Of a DNA stretch of 64,000 nucleotides, positions 51,978-59,908 are shown piece after piece. Each line of letters starts with the position of its first letter. The stretch's first letter is position 1. A model generated the notes under the pieces. It saw nothing but the letters and a program-made list of their open reading frames with translations. It ran no database searches and was not told where the DNA came from. The stretch covers positions 186,001-250,000 of the forward strand of contig NZ_QFFK01000007.1 of NCBI RefSeq assembly GCF_003149455.1. The letters run 5' to 3'. The position numbers were made by a program, and so were the translations under genes. The DNA comes from Chitinophaga deserti. GTDB lineage: Bacteria; Bacteroidota; Bacteroidia; Chitinophagales; Chitinophagaceae.

Positions 51978-52745
51978 TTATTGTACAGGTTCTTCTAAAC
52001 GGATGTCTTCTTTCAGCCAGTCGTAGCCTTTCTCTTCCAGTTCCAGCGCCAGTTCTTTGGTGCCGGATTTCACGATGCGGCCGTTGTAGAGCACGTGTAC
52101 AAAGTCGGGAACGATGTATTCCAGCAGGCGCTGGTAGTGGGTGATCATGATAAAGGCGTTGTCTTTGCTGCGGAGCTTGTTCACGCCGGCGGATACGATG
52201 CGGAGTGCATCGATGTCGAGACCGGAATCGGTTTCGTCCATGATAGCGAGTTTAGGCTCGAGCATAGCCATCTGGAAGATGTCGTTGCGTTTTTTCTCAC
52301 CACCGGAGAACCCTTCATTGAGGGAGCGGTTCATGAGGTTGGCATCGAATTCCATGAGCTTCTGTTTGCTTTTCAGCATATCGAGGAAAGCCTTGGCCTG
52401 CATAGGAGGCTGGCCATGGTAGGCACGGATTTCGTTAACAGCAGTTTTCAGGAAGTTGATGTTGGAAACACCGGGGATTTCCACAGGGTACTGGAAGGCG
52501 AGGAAAAGTCCTTCACGTGCACGCACTTCAGGGCTCATATCGAGCAGGTCTTTACCGAGGAAGTCTACCGATCCTTCGGTCACTTCATATGATTCGCGAC
52601 CGGCCAGCACAGAGGCGAGAGAAGATTTGCCGGAGCCGTTGGGGCCCATGATGGCGTGAACTTCGCCCGGTTTCACGGTCAGATTAATGCCTTTCAGAAT
52701 AGCATTTCCTTCTACTGCAGCATGCAGGTTCTTGATATCTAACAT
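51978..52745 (-). CDS. sufC: SufC, ABC-type ATPase of the SufBCD complex
   Basis: A 255-residue ATPase: Walker A GPNGSGKSS (34-42), Q-loop AFQYP, ABC signature SGGEKKR (147-153), Walker B LAIMDE (166-171) and switch His in ITHYQR. It powers conformational change of the SufBCD scaffold rather than transport. Between sufB (17 bp) and sufD (3 bp). Confidence 0.96.
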   Translation of the reverse strand: MLDIKNLHAAVEGNAILKGINLTVKPGEVHAIMGPNGSGKSSLASVLAGRESYEVTEGSVDFLGKDLLDMSPEVRAREGLFLAFQYPVEIPGVSNINFLKTAVNEIRAYHGQPPMQAKAFLDMLKSKQKLMEFDANLMNRSLNEGFSGGEKKRNDIFQMAMLEPKLAIMDETDSGLDIDALRIVSAGVNKLRSKDNAFIMITHYQRLLEYIVPDFVHVLYNGRIVKSGTKELALELEEKGYDWLKEDIRLEEPVQ

Positions 52746-52762
52746 CTCTTTGTTTTTATTGG

Positions 52763-54208
52763 TTATCCAACACTGCCTTCCAGCGTGATGGATAATAATT
52801 TTTGTGCTTCCACGGCAAATTCCATGGGCAGCTGGTTAAGTACTTCTTTTGCGTAGCCGTTTACGATCATGTTTACGGCCTGTTCATTATCGATCCCGCG
52901 CTGGTTCAGGTAAAACACCTGATCTTCCCCGATCTTGGACGTGGTGGCTTCGTGTTCCACCATGGCCGTATTGTTCTTGGATTCGATGTAAGGGAAGGTA
53001 TGCGCGCCACAGCGGTCGCCGATAAGGAGCGAATCGCACTGTGTGAAGTTTCGGGCGTTAGTGGCGTTGGGGCCTACTTTTACCAGTCCGCGGTAGGTAT
53101 TATGGCCGTGGCCGGCAGAGATACCTTTGGAAATAATGCGGCTCTTGGTGTTTTTCCCGATATGGACCATTTTGGTACCGGTGTCGGCCACCTGCTTGTT
53201 GGCAGTAACCGCCACGGAGTAGAATTCACCGATGGAGTTGTCGCCCTGCAGGATTACGCCGGGATACTTCCAGGTGATGGCAGATCCGGTTTCTACCTGT
53301 GTCCAGGAGATCTTGGAGTTTTTACCCTTGCAGATCCCGCGTTTGGTCACAAAGTTGTAGATGCCGCCTTTGCCGTCTTTATCACCGGGGTACCAGTTCT
53401 GAACGGTAGAGTACTTAATTTCCGCATGATCCATGGCGATGAGTTCCACCACGGCAGCATGCAGCTGATTTTCGTCGCGCATCGGAGCGGTGCAGCCCTC
53501 GAGGTAGCTCACATAGGAGCTGTCGTCAGCGATAATGAGTGTACGCTCGAACTGGCCGGTATTCTTCGCGTTGATACGGAAGTAGGTGGACAGTTCCATG
53601 GGGCAGCGGACGCCTTTGGGAATGTATACGAAAGATCCGTCTGAAAACACGGCGGAGTTCAGTGCGGCATAAATGTTATCGGATTGGGGAACCACGGTGC
53701 CGAGGTACTTCTTCACCAGTTCAGGATATTCCTGAACGGCTTCCCCGAAGGAGCAGAAGATGATACCCAGCTCATGGAGCTGCGCTTTAAAGGTAGTAGC
53801 CACGGAAATAGAGTCGAATACCGCATCTACAGCTACGCCGGACAGCATTTTCTGCTCTTCCAGCGGGATTCCGAGTTTTTCAAAGGTGCGGAGCAGTTCG
53901 GGGTCTACTTCATCCAGACTATTGTATTTCACCTTGTTCTTAGGTGCGGCATAATAGGAAACACCCTGGAAGTCAACTTCCGGAAGTTTGAAATTCTGCC
54001 AGTTGGGCATAGTCAGTTTCTGGAAAAGCTGGAATCCCTTCAGCCGCCATTCCAGCAGCCATTCAGGCTCCTGCTTTTTGGCGGAAATGAAACGGATGGT
54101 ATCCTCGTTAAGCCCGGGAGCCGCAATATCCATTTCGATCTGCGTCTCAAACCCGAACTCGTACTCACGGCCTGCCAGTTCCTGTAATATGTCTTGTTCT
54201 GCGCTCAT
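52763..54208 (-). CDS. sufB: SufB, scaffold subunit
   Basis: A 481-residue scaffold protein. [49 protein letters not shown] and [26 protein letters not shown] (Cys391, Cys400) are SufB signatures; the last region holds the cluster-ligand or sulfur-acceptor Cys. First gene of the operon sufB-sufC-sufD-sufS-sufE-sufT. The leader of about 120 bp lies in the segment shared with the divergent sufR-like gene. Confidence 0.96.
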   Translation of the reverse strand: MSAEQDILQELAGREYEFGFETQIEMDIAAPGLNEDTIRFISAKKQEPEWLLEWRLKGFQLFQKLTMPNWQNFKLPEVDFQGVSYYAAPKNKVKYNSLDEVDPELLRTFEKLGIPLEEQKMLSGVAVDAVFDSISVATTFKAQLHELGIIFCSFGEAVQEYPELVKKYLGTVVPQSDNIYAALNSAVFSDGSFVYIPKGVRCPMELSTYFRINAKNTGQFERTLIIADDSSYVSYLEGCTAPMRDENQLHAAVVELIAMDHAEIKYSTVQNWYPGDKDGKGGIYNFVTKRGICKGKNSKISWTQVETGSAITWKYPGVILQGDNSIGEFYSVAVTANKQVADTGTKMVHIGKNTKSRIISKGISAGHGHNTYRGLVKVGPNATNARNFTQCDSLLIGDRCGAHTFPYIESKNNTAMVEHEATTSKIGEDQVFYLNQRGIDNEQAVNMIVNGYAKEVLNQLPMEFAVEAQKLLSITLEGSVG

Positions 54209-54245
54209 AAATATTTGTATACTCTTCTGTTCAGTTATCTCAATA

Positions 54246-54419
54246 TTGTCGGGATGACCAGATTCGAACCTGCGACCCCTTATATCTGACCGATTTTCCC
54301 GGCATCACTTAAAATAGGAGTGCCAGGGTACAAAGATAGCGCCCTAAAGGCGGTAAATCCTCATTGTTGGCGGTAATTTCAAGGCTGTCAATTAATTTTG
54401 CTGCTTGAAATCCCGACAA
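54246..54419. repeat. 174-bp segment with 10-bp perfect terminal inverted repeats and a tRNA-like end, between sufB and sufR
   Basis: TTGTCGGGAT (54246-54255) and ATCCCGACAA (54410-54419) are exact reverse complements. Read on the minus strand, the end next to sufB looks like the 3' half of a tRNA: a GTTCGAATC T-loop (complement of 54259-54267 region) followed by a 7-nt acceptor strand ATCCCGA, which pairs fully with TCGGGAT at the other end. The T-stem has mismatches and no proper anticodon arm exists, so it is not a working tRNA gene. Inside lies a minus-strand -7-like box TATCTTTG (54331-54338), a candidate suf promoter element. Confidence 0.6.
54376..54411. promoter_or_regulatory. 8-bp inverted repeat, candidate operator between sufB and the sufR-like gene
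   Basis: ATTTCAAG (54376-54383) and CTTGAAAT (54404-54411) are perfect inverted repeats 20 bp apart in the divergent control region. The right arm overlaps CTTG, which lies 18 bp upstream of a -7-like GATATTTG (54426-54433) for the sufR-like gene, so a dimer bound here could block its promoter. This is inference. Confidence 0.45.
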
Positions 54420-54453
54420 AGTTACGATATTTGCGAATAAAGCAAGTATAAAC

Positions 54454-55110
54454 TTGGAAAATTATAAGGCACATCATACCTCTTCTGTCGACCGGCTGTT
54501 ACTGCTGCTCAAAACGAAAGGCCCCCTTACTACCGGGGCCGTTTCCGTGGAGCTGGGCATTACGGCGGAAGGCGCCCGCCAGCAACTACAGCGGCTGGCC
54601 GAAGAAGGCTGGGTGTTCTTTGAATCCATCTCCCGGGGCGTTGGCCGCCCCTCCCTCGTCTGGAGCCTTTCCGACCGCGGAAACCGCCGTTTCCCCGACT
54701 CCCATGCCGAACTCACCGTTCAACTTATTAATACAATACGTGATGTATTGGGCGATGAAGCCCTCAATAATGTGATTTCCGCCCGGGAGTACAAAGTGTT
54801 ATTGAGATATTATGACATATTAAAGGAGGAGGAAGGCCTGGAAGCCAAAGTCCGTAAGTTTGCCGAATTACGCTCGCGCGACGGTTACCTCGCAGAATAC
54901 CGGCGTGAAGGAGAGGGCTTCATAATGATTGAAAATCACTGCCCTATATGTGCTGCCGCCTCTGCCTGCCACGATATCTGTAAAGTGGAATTGCAGACAT
55001 TCCAGCAGATATTCCAGGAATGGGGTACCATCGAGCGGCTCGATCACGTGCTGGAGGGCGCCCGCCATTGTGCATACCGCATCACTCCCACAGCTCCCGT
55101 TGCAGGATAA
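54454..55110 (+). CDS. sufR: SufR-like winged-helix repressor with Cys-rich C-terminus
   Basis: A 218-residue regulator with a probable TTG start (no ATG fits near the N-terminus of the domain). The winged helix covers about 10-75 (LLLLLKTKGPLTTGAVSVELGITAEGARQQLQRLAEEGWV, then RGVGRPSLVWSLSDRG). The C-terminal part carries Cys163, Cys166, Cys172, Cys176 (CPICAAASACHDIC) and Cys206, a set fit to bind an iron-sulfur cluster as in cyanobacterial and mycobacterial SufR. It is divergent from the suf operon, so it probably represses suf genes when clusters are plentiful. Cluster type and exact ligands are not known. Confidence 0.88.
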   Translation: MENYKAHHTSSVDRLLLLLKTKGPLTTGAVSVELGITAEGARQQLQRLAEEGWVFFESISRGVGRPSLVWSLSDRGNRRFPDSHAELTVQLINTIRDVLGDEALNNVISAREYKVLLRYYDILKEEEGLEAKVRKFAELRSRDGYLAEYRREGEGFIMIENHCPICAAASACHDICKVELQTFQQIFQEWGTIERLDHVLEGARHCAYRITPTAPVAG

Positions 55111-55177
55111 TTCTCATTAACGCTTAAGAAAGAAACGAAAGATCGAACCGGTGCTTTGCCGGATCGGAAGGGTCGTG

Positions 55178-55501
55178 TCATATACTAATCTGCTCCTGCT
55201 GCAGGAGATGGAAATGCAGCGCTTTGGGATCGTTGGGCATGCCAATACTCATAAATCGCAGATTATTACCATTGACCGCCGCCTCACAAATGATATAGCT
55301 CAGTTGCCGCGTCTCCTCCCAGTGCTGGTCATTGCCAGGGCGGACCGGTGTATCTGAAGTATCGGTTATCGCTGTGCCTGTACGTATTATGCAATCGTCC
55401 GGCTTCACAAACAATACTTTCCAGTGGGAGGGGACGGGTTCAAACAATTGCGCCGGCACTCCCGCTTCTTTTTTGATTAAGTTCAACAGCTTCTTAAACA
55501 T
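55178..55501 (-). CDS. Uncharacterised 107-residue protein
   Basis: I do not recognise the family. A short amphipathic, basic N-terminus (MFKKLLNLIKKEAGVP) is followed by a mixed alpha/beta stretch (HWKVLFVKPDDCIIRTGTAITDT, LSYIICEAAVNG, LRFMSIGMPNDPKALHFHLLQ). No signal peptide or membrane helix is seen. A hairpin (CGCCGCA/TGCGGC at 55520-55549) lies just upstream on the same strand and could end the preceding minus-strand transcript. Coding potential is moderate. Confidence 0.5.
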   Translation of the reverse strand: MFKKLLNLIKKEAGVPAQLFEPVPSHWKVLFVKPDDCIIRTGTAITDTSDTPVRPGNDQHWEETRQLSYIICEAAVNGNNLRFMSIGMPNDPKALHFHLLQQEQISI

Positions 55502-55579
55502 ATCGTCTGAAAATGATAACGCCGCACCTGTTTGCTACGGGATGCGGCGAATCTGTTTATAATTTTTTGAAGAGAAAGA

Positions 55580-55936
55580 TTAACGCTGTCTGCCCATGGC
55601 AAGGTTATTTTTCACCCAAAGTGTCAGCAATCCGGGTACGTTGATTCCCGGCAGGGGCCAGGCGTAAATGCTAAGGTTCCCCAGTGTTTCTGCACCATGC
55701 CAGTGATTGATTTTAGCAGCTGCGGCTACTATCGGGATGATAACTGATAGATCGATGATGGAAATGGCGATGTTTTCTACCCGGCAACGATATACTGTTT
55801 CTGAAAGCACCCTTCCGTTTTTGCATGGTATTTCACTTTTGTATTGAACAGGTATTTTATGTAAACAGCTACTGTAGCGCCTTTTCATAAATCCGGCCCG
55901 GGCGGCATATACTTTGGCATATTCCCCGAAAATCAT
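55580..55936 (-). CDS. Possible uncharacterised 118-residue protein
   Basis: The start is set at an internal ATG, because the longer frame would overlap the divergent small membrane gene with Cys-rich, unlikely sequence. The residues include a hydrophobic segment (about VENIAISIIDLSVIIPIVAAAA) and an end rich in small hydrophobics (SIYAWPLPGINVPGLLTLWVKNNLAMG). Codon use is compatible with a gene but there is no recognised family. It starts 5 bp from the divergent start at 55942, which leaves no room for two separate promoters, so one of the two calls may be wrong. Confidence 0.35.
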   Translation of the reverse strand: MIFGEYAKVYAARAGFMKRRYSSCLHKIPVQYKSEIPCKNGRVLSETVYRCRVENIAISIIDLSVIIPIVAAAAKINHWHGAETLGNLSIYAWPLPGINVPGLLTLWVKNNLAMGRQR

Positions 55937-55941
55937 ACAAC

Positions 55942-56067
55942 ATGCGCACCCTTCGCACAAGGAGGCCAGTTCCGCCTCCGCGTAACAGCAAATGGATGTA
56001 CTACATCGTGGCAGGGTCATTCGCCTTGTCGGTTCTCCTGCAGATTATCTTACAGCTAAGCCTTTAG
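55942..56067 (+). CDS. 41-residue single-pass membrane protein
   Basis: An ATG-to-TAG frame of 41 codons. The N-terminal third is basic and Pro/Arg-rich (MRTLRTRRPVPPPRNSKW) and the rest is one transmembrane helix (YYIVAGSFALSVLLQIILQL), giving an N-in topology by the positive-inside rule. The next gene begins 2 bp after the stop codon, so translation is probably coupled and the peptide may belong with the DUF7674-like and GNAT genes. The function is unknown. Confidence 0.55.
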   Translation: MRTLRTRRPVPPPRNSKWMYYIVAGSFALSVLLQIILQLSL

Positions 56068-56069
56068 TT

Positions 56070-56441
56070 ATGTTGAATACGTTCGAAGTGCCGGCACTGA
56101 TAGAAGACGCACTGCCGGAATTACACAAGCCTCTGCGCCAGTTCCCCGCTATTTTTCACCTGTACGAAACGATGGAATGCCTCCGTGATTATACACTCCG
56201 CCAATGGCGGGACCAGAACCTGCCCACTTTAGAGAAGTGCTTCCGGGTTACGGGGAGGCTTTACGAACGCGGTAACCAGCGTGTCCGCGATGCAGTGGAA
56301 AGGATATTAATCCCCGGTATTTCCCATGCAGAAATAAACGGACAGGCCGGACGCATCCGGTTGTTTTCACTGGTACCCGCATCGTTATACAACCTTTTCA
56401 TTTGTCAGCATCTTAAAGATCATCATCATGCACGTTCATAA
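56070..56441 (+). CDS. DUF7674-like protein
   Basis: The start is set at the ATG just after the small membrane gene; an upstream open extension has no supporting similarity and overlaps that gene. The 123 residues are helical: LIEDALPELHKPL, LYETMECLRDYTLRQW, LEKCFRVTGRLYERGNQRVRDAVERILIPGISHA, then LFSLVPASLYNLFICQHLKDHHH. This fits the small Bacteroidota family DUF7674 (a helical fold, no known function); the assignment is from memory of the pattern. Its 3' end overlaps the acetyltransferase gene by 14 bp. Confidence 0.65.
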   Translation: MLNTFEVPALIEDALPELHKPLRQFPAIFHLYETMECLRDYTLRQWRDQNLPTLEKCFRVTGRLYERGNQRVRDAVERILIPGISHAEINGQAGRIRLFSLVPASLYNLFICQHLKDHHHARS

Positions 56442-57024
56442 TATCATTTCTGCGAAAGAGGCAGAACCTCCCGTCAGTTTCATTGTACGCCCTGCCTCGG
56501 TTGCAGATGCACAATATGCTTTCCTCATTGCCGAAACCATCACCGCTTCCGCCAAAGACCGCGGCACCGGGATCGCCGGGCGTACGCCGGAAATGATCCG
56601 CCGTAAAATACTGGAGGGCAAAGCCGTAGTGGCTGTGTCTGAAGATGGTGAATGGGCAGGCTTCGCCTACATCGAAACGTGGGACGGTGGCCGCTTTGTT
56701 TCCAACAGCGGACTCATCGTACACCCTAAACTAAGGGGGATGGGTATTGCGGCTGCCATTAAGCAGGAAGTATTCCGGCTGAGCCGGGAGCTGTTTCCGC
56801 AGGCGAAGATCTGCAGTATCACTACCAGCGCGGCAGTGATGAAGCTAAACAGCCGCCTTGGCTTCAGGCCTGTGTCGTTCGCAGAGATCACGCAGGATGA
56901 TCACTTCTGGGAGGGATGCCGGTCCTGCGCCAACTATGGTATCCTCTGTTCAAAGGCACGGGGCAACTGCCTCTGTACTGCATTGCTTTTCGACCCGGAA
57001 GAAAGTAACGTGAGAAAGCCTTAA
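56428..57024 (+). CDS. GNAT N-acetyltransferase of the Bacteroidota arginine-pathway type
   Basis: A 198-residue GNAT protein: RPASVADAQYAFLIAETITASA, then RGTGIAGRTPEMIRRKILEGKAVVAV, the acetyl-CoA loop HPKLRGMGIAAAIKQEVF (RGMGIA, 103-108), and a distinctive Cys-rich end, WEGCRSCANYGILCSKARGNCLCTA (Cys164, 167, 174, 181, 183). This pattern recalls the acetyltransferase found beside argG in many Bacteroidota and thought to supply N-acetylglutamate or a relative for arginine synthesis. Here no arg gene is adjacent. The gene overlaps the DUF7674-like gene by 14 bp. Confidence 0.75.
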   Translation: MHVHNIISAKEAEPPVSFIVRPASVADAQYAFLIAETITASAKDRGTGIAGRTPEMIRRKILEGKAVVAVSEDGEWAGFAYIETWDGGRFVSNSGLIVHPKLRGMGIAAAIKQEVFRLSRELFPQAKICSITTSAAVMKLNSRLGFRPVSFAEITQDDHFWEGCRSCANYGILCSKARGNCLCTALLFDPEESNVRKP

Positions 57025-57057
57025 ATGAGTATCTTGAGTGCTAAATCACGACGTCTC

Positions 57058-58809
57058 ATGAAAATTACCGATTGCCTTGCCCTTGCCTTACTGGTAACGG
57101 TTTCCGCGTGTTCGCAGGAGCATACCATCCACCTGAACCAATCCGGATTCTACACGCATGGGCCCAAACGTGCTGCCGTTACCGGTAAGGTGCTTTCCAA
57201 TCGTTTTTATCTGACTACGCTGAATGGAAAGGACACGGTTTACAGCGGCACCCTTCAGGAAGAAAGGGATTCCCGTTGGTCATCCACCCGCGTCCGCATA
57301 GCAGATTTTACGCCCTTCAGTAAAACAGGCCTATATACCCTGCACATCCCGGGAGTACCCGCTTCATATCCTTTCGAGATAGGGGATGCGCCCTTCCGGA
57401 GTGTGACTGCCGCATCATTGAAGGGTTTCTATTTTCAGCGGGCCTCCATGCCAATCGAAGAGAAGTATGGTGGAATATGGAAGCGCCCTGCCGGGCACCC
57501 GGATACACATGTACTGATACACCCCTCAGCCGCTGACGTTATGCGCCCTGCCGGTACAGTGATTTCATCTCCGGGGGGATGGTATGATGCCGGCGATTAC
57601 AACAAGTACATTGTCAACTCAGGTATTTCGATGTACATGCTGTTTGCAGCTTATGAAAGCTACCCGCAGTACTTTACAGCCCTCCGGGTAAATATTCCCG
57701 AAAGCAACAATAATATACCGGATATTCTCGACGAGGCATTGTACAATCTCCGCTGGATGCTCACCATGCAGGATCCTCACGATGGAGGCGTATATCATAA
57801 ATGCACCAATGCTGATTTCGATAGAATGGTGATGCCTCATCTTGCCACTACTGCACCGCGTTATGTGGTTCAGAAAAGCTTCACCGCCACGCTCGACTTT
57901 GCTGCGGTAAATGCTATGGCCGCACGCATATTTTCAAAATTCAGCAATGAACTGCCCGGTTTGGCAGACAGCTGCCGCATGGCAGCCCTGAAAGCCTGGG
58001 CCTGGACTGAACAGCATACACCAATCCCTCACGGCTACAGTCAGCAAGAACTGGCTCGTACTTTTAAACCGGAAATCACAACAGGAGAGTATGGAGACAG
58101 GGATCCGGAAGATGAACGAAGCTGGGCGGCAGCAGAACTATATATTACCACAGGAGAAGACCGCTATCTGAGAATAGTAAATTCATCACCACAAAGCGAA
58201 GGTGTGCCCACCTGGAACATGGTTAACGCACTTGGCGAATGGAGCCTTATCCGCAACAGGCCCGGTACTCCCGTTGCTGAAAAGGCATTGCAAAACATTC
58301 TCAGGCAGGCAGATGTTTTCTTAAGTAACTCCACTACCAGTGCTTTTGGCACCGTAATGGGCCAAACTGCGGAGGACTTCAACTGGGGCGGCAATGCAAA
58401 TGCTGCCGCACAGGGGATTATGTTGCTCTATGCTTACCAGGCTACCGGCAATCGTTCGTATCTAGACTTTGCAGTGCAAAACCTCGATTATCTCCTGGGC
58501 CGTAATGCTACCGGATACTGTTTTGTAACAGGCATCGGAAGCAAGCCTCCTATGCACCCGCATCACCGTCCTTCAGTTGCCGATGGCATTACAGACCCCG
58601 TTCCAGGCCTGCTTGTAGGTGGCCCGAATATTAAGATGCAGGACAATAGCGATTACCCCTTCAAAGAAGTGGAAACAACCTATGTTGATGATGATGGCGC
58701 GTATGCTTCCAATGAAATTACCATTAACTGGAATGCTCCATTGGTGTATCTTGCAAATGGTATAGAAGCGCTGAAAGGGAAGGCGGGATATGTCAGCGAA
58801 GTAAAATAA
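57058..58809 (+). CDS. Lipoprotein glycoside hydrolase family 9 (cellulase-like)
   Basis: The start was placed at the ATG opening a lipoprotein signal (LLVTVSAC), 11 codons inside the frame. A CelD_N immunoglobulin-like domain (about 22-115: IHLNQSGFYTHGPKRAAVTG) precedes the (alpha/alpha)6 barrel. The catalytic Asp177 and Asp180 lie in WYDAGDYNKY, the substrate-binding His in HPHHRPSVADG, and the acid/base Glu553 in DDDGAYASNEITINWNAP. The last cluster also contains the typical Asp. It hydrolyses beta-1,4-glucan-type links, as endo-glucanase or exo-enzyme, probably at the cell surface. A DUF4421 gene follows by 5 bp. Confidence 0.92.
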   Translation: MKITDCLALALLVTVSACSQEHTIHLNQSGFYTHGPKRAAVTGKVLSNRFYLTTLNGKDTVYSGTLQEERDSRWSSTRVRIADFTPFSKTGLYTLHIPGVPASYPFEIGDAPFRSVTAASLKGFYFQRASMPIEEKYGGIWKRPAGHPDTHVLIHPSAADVMRPAGTVISSPGGWYDAGDYNKYIVNSGISMYMLFAAYESYPQYFTALRVNIPESNNNIPDILDEALYNLRWMLTMQDPHDGGVYHKCTNADFDRMVMPHLATTAPRYVVQKSFTATLDFAAVNAMAARIFSKFSNELPGLADSCRMAALKAWAWTEQHTPIPHGYSQQELARTFKPEITTGEYGDRDPEDERSWAAAELYITTGEDRYLRIVNSSPQSEGVPTWNMVNALGEWSLIRNRPGTPVAEKALQNILRQADVFLSNSTTSAFGTVMGQTAEDFNWGGNANAAAQGIMLLYAYQATGNRSYLDFAVQNLDYLLGRNATGYCFVTGIGSKPPMHPHHRPSVADGITDPVPGLLVGGPNIKMQDNSDYPFKEVETTYVDDDGAYASNEITINWNAPLVYLANGIEALKGKAGYVSEVK

Positions 58810-58814
58810 AATGC

Positions 58815-59900
58815 ATGCCGTTTACCAGTATTTGTTTTGGATGGATATCTGCCTGTGCTGCAGTTTGCATGAACCCTGCAGACAGTATTCCCGTTCACGA
58901 TTCCCTGCCGGGAAAATACATGGAGAACAAGTGGATCGAAAAGATTAACGGGTATGCCACCGTCAAAGTAACGCACAGCTCCGACCTCGAAACGCTTTCA
59001 CTGCTGACACCTGATAAAGATATTAATCTGAGCCCCAATGCCTCCGCCATCACGCACGTCAGCGTATCCTACCGTTTCATTACGGCTGGGTTTAAAGTGG
59101 CGCCAAAGTTCTGGCCGGGGAATGGAGACAGTAATGAAAAAGGGAAAACATCCGCCCGCGGGTTCGGATTAGGCTTTTCATTCCGGCACTGGCAGCAGGA
59201 ACTGAGTTATAGCAGAACAAAAGGTTATTATCTCGAAAACACCTCCGATTATGACCCTTCCTGGAAGGAGGGGATGCCTTACATCCAGTTTCCCGGATTG
59301 GTAATGACCAGCTATGAAGGCATAACTGCATACAACTTCAACCGGAGGTTTTCGGTGAATGCCGTCCTTACACAATCAGAGCGCCAGCTGAAAAGTGCTG
59401 GCAGCTTTATACCATTGCTGCTTTACCGTTATTACATCATGGATGACCGATCGGAGCCAGCCACTGCAGGAGGTGCCACGCAAAAGAGTAATAACTTCGA
59501 AATACTGGCGGGAGCAGGTTATCAGCATACTTTCGTGCTGAAGGATTTTTACTTCTCCCTCGGTGTTACGCCCGGCTTCGGATACATCTTCACTAAACTC
59601 ACTACCCGCTATCCCTCAGGGAATGAAGTATCCCGCAATCATACGCCGGCCTTCCGGCTGGATGCACGGGCCGGACTGGGATACAATGCCCCGCGTTTCT
59701 TTGCAGGGGCATATATGAACGTTATATCCAACGCTTCCCGTCAGCAACATACCGCAGTCATCAACAGCGACGATCGCCTGTTATTCCGCGTGTTTATCGG
59801 CTACCGTTTTCGTGCCCCGAAATTTGTAGTGCAGAAGATGGATCAGCTCACTGAAAAAGGCATGCAGAAGCTGGATCGCTTACGCGGGAAACATCATTAA
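58815..59900 (+). CDS. DUF4421-family outer-membrane protein
   Basis: A 361-residue protein with alternating amphipathic strands and Gly/Asn turns of a beta-barrel (VSVSYRFITAGFKVAPKF, ARGFGLGFSFRHWQQELSYS, EILAGAGYQHTFVLKDFYFSLGVTPGFGY, RLDARAGLGYNAPRFFAGAYMNVI, RVFIGYRFRAPKFV). The pattern matches DUF4421. The N-terminal signal is weak and the start codon is uncertain; the ATG 4 bp upstream is in another frame. The C-terminal tail is basic rather than ending in Phe. It follows GH9 by 5 bp, so it is probably cotranscribed. Confidence 0.82.
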   Translation: MPFTSICFGWISACAAVCMNPADSIPVHDSLPGKYMENKWIEKINGYATVKVTHSSDLETLSLLTPDKDINLSPNASAITHVSVSYRFITAGFKVAPKFWPGNGDSNEKGKTSARGFGLGFSFRHWQQELSYSRTKGYYLENTSDYDPSWKEGMPYIQFPGLVMTSYEGITAYNFNRRFSVNAVLTQSERQLKSAGSFIPLLLYRYYIMDDRSEPATAGGATQKSNNFEILAGAGYQHTFVLKDFYFSLGVTPGFGYIFTKLTTRYPSGNEVSRNHTPAFRLDARAGLGYNAPRFFAGAYMNVISNASRQQHTAVINSDDRLLFRVFIGYRFRAPKFVVQKMDQLTEKGMQKLDRLRGKHH

Positions 59901-59908
59901 TAGAAGAA

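Noticed and set aside
48110..54208. Genomic island or transferred cassette at the suf region
   Set aside because: Base composition and codon use match the neighbours and no integrase or flanking direct repeats were seen; only the 174-bp repeat-bounded segment stands out.
54246..54281. A working tRNA gene next to sufB
   Set aside because: The T-stem has mismatches, no anticodon or D arm can be folded in the normal 75-nt length, and the acceptor partner lies about 160 bp away.
55992..56069. Longer start for the DUF7674-like protein
   Set aside because: The extension overlaps the 41-residue membrane frame, has no family features, and the ATG at 56070 sits at a typical coupled distance.
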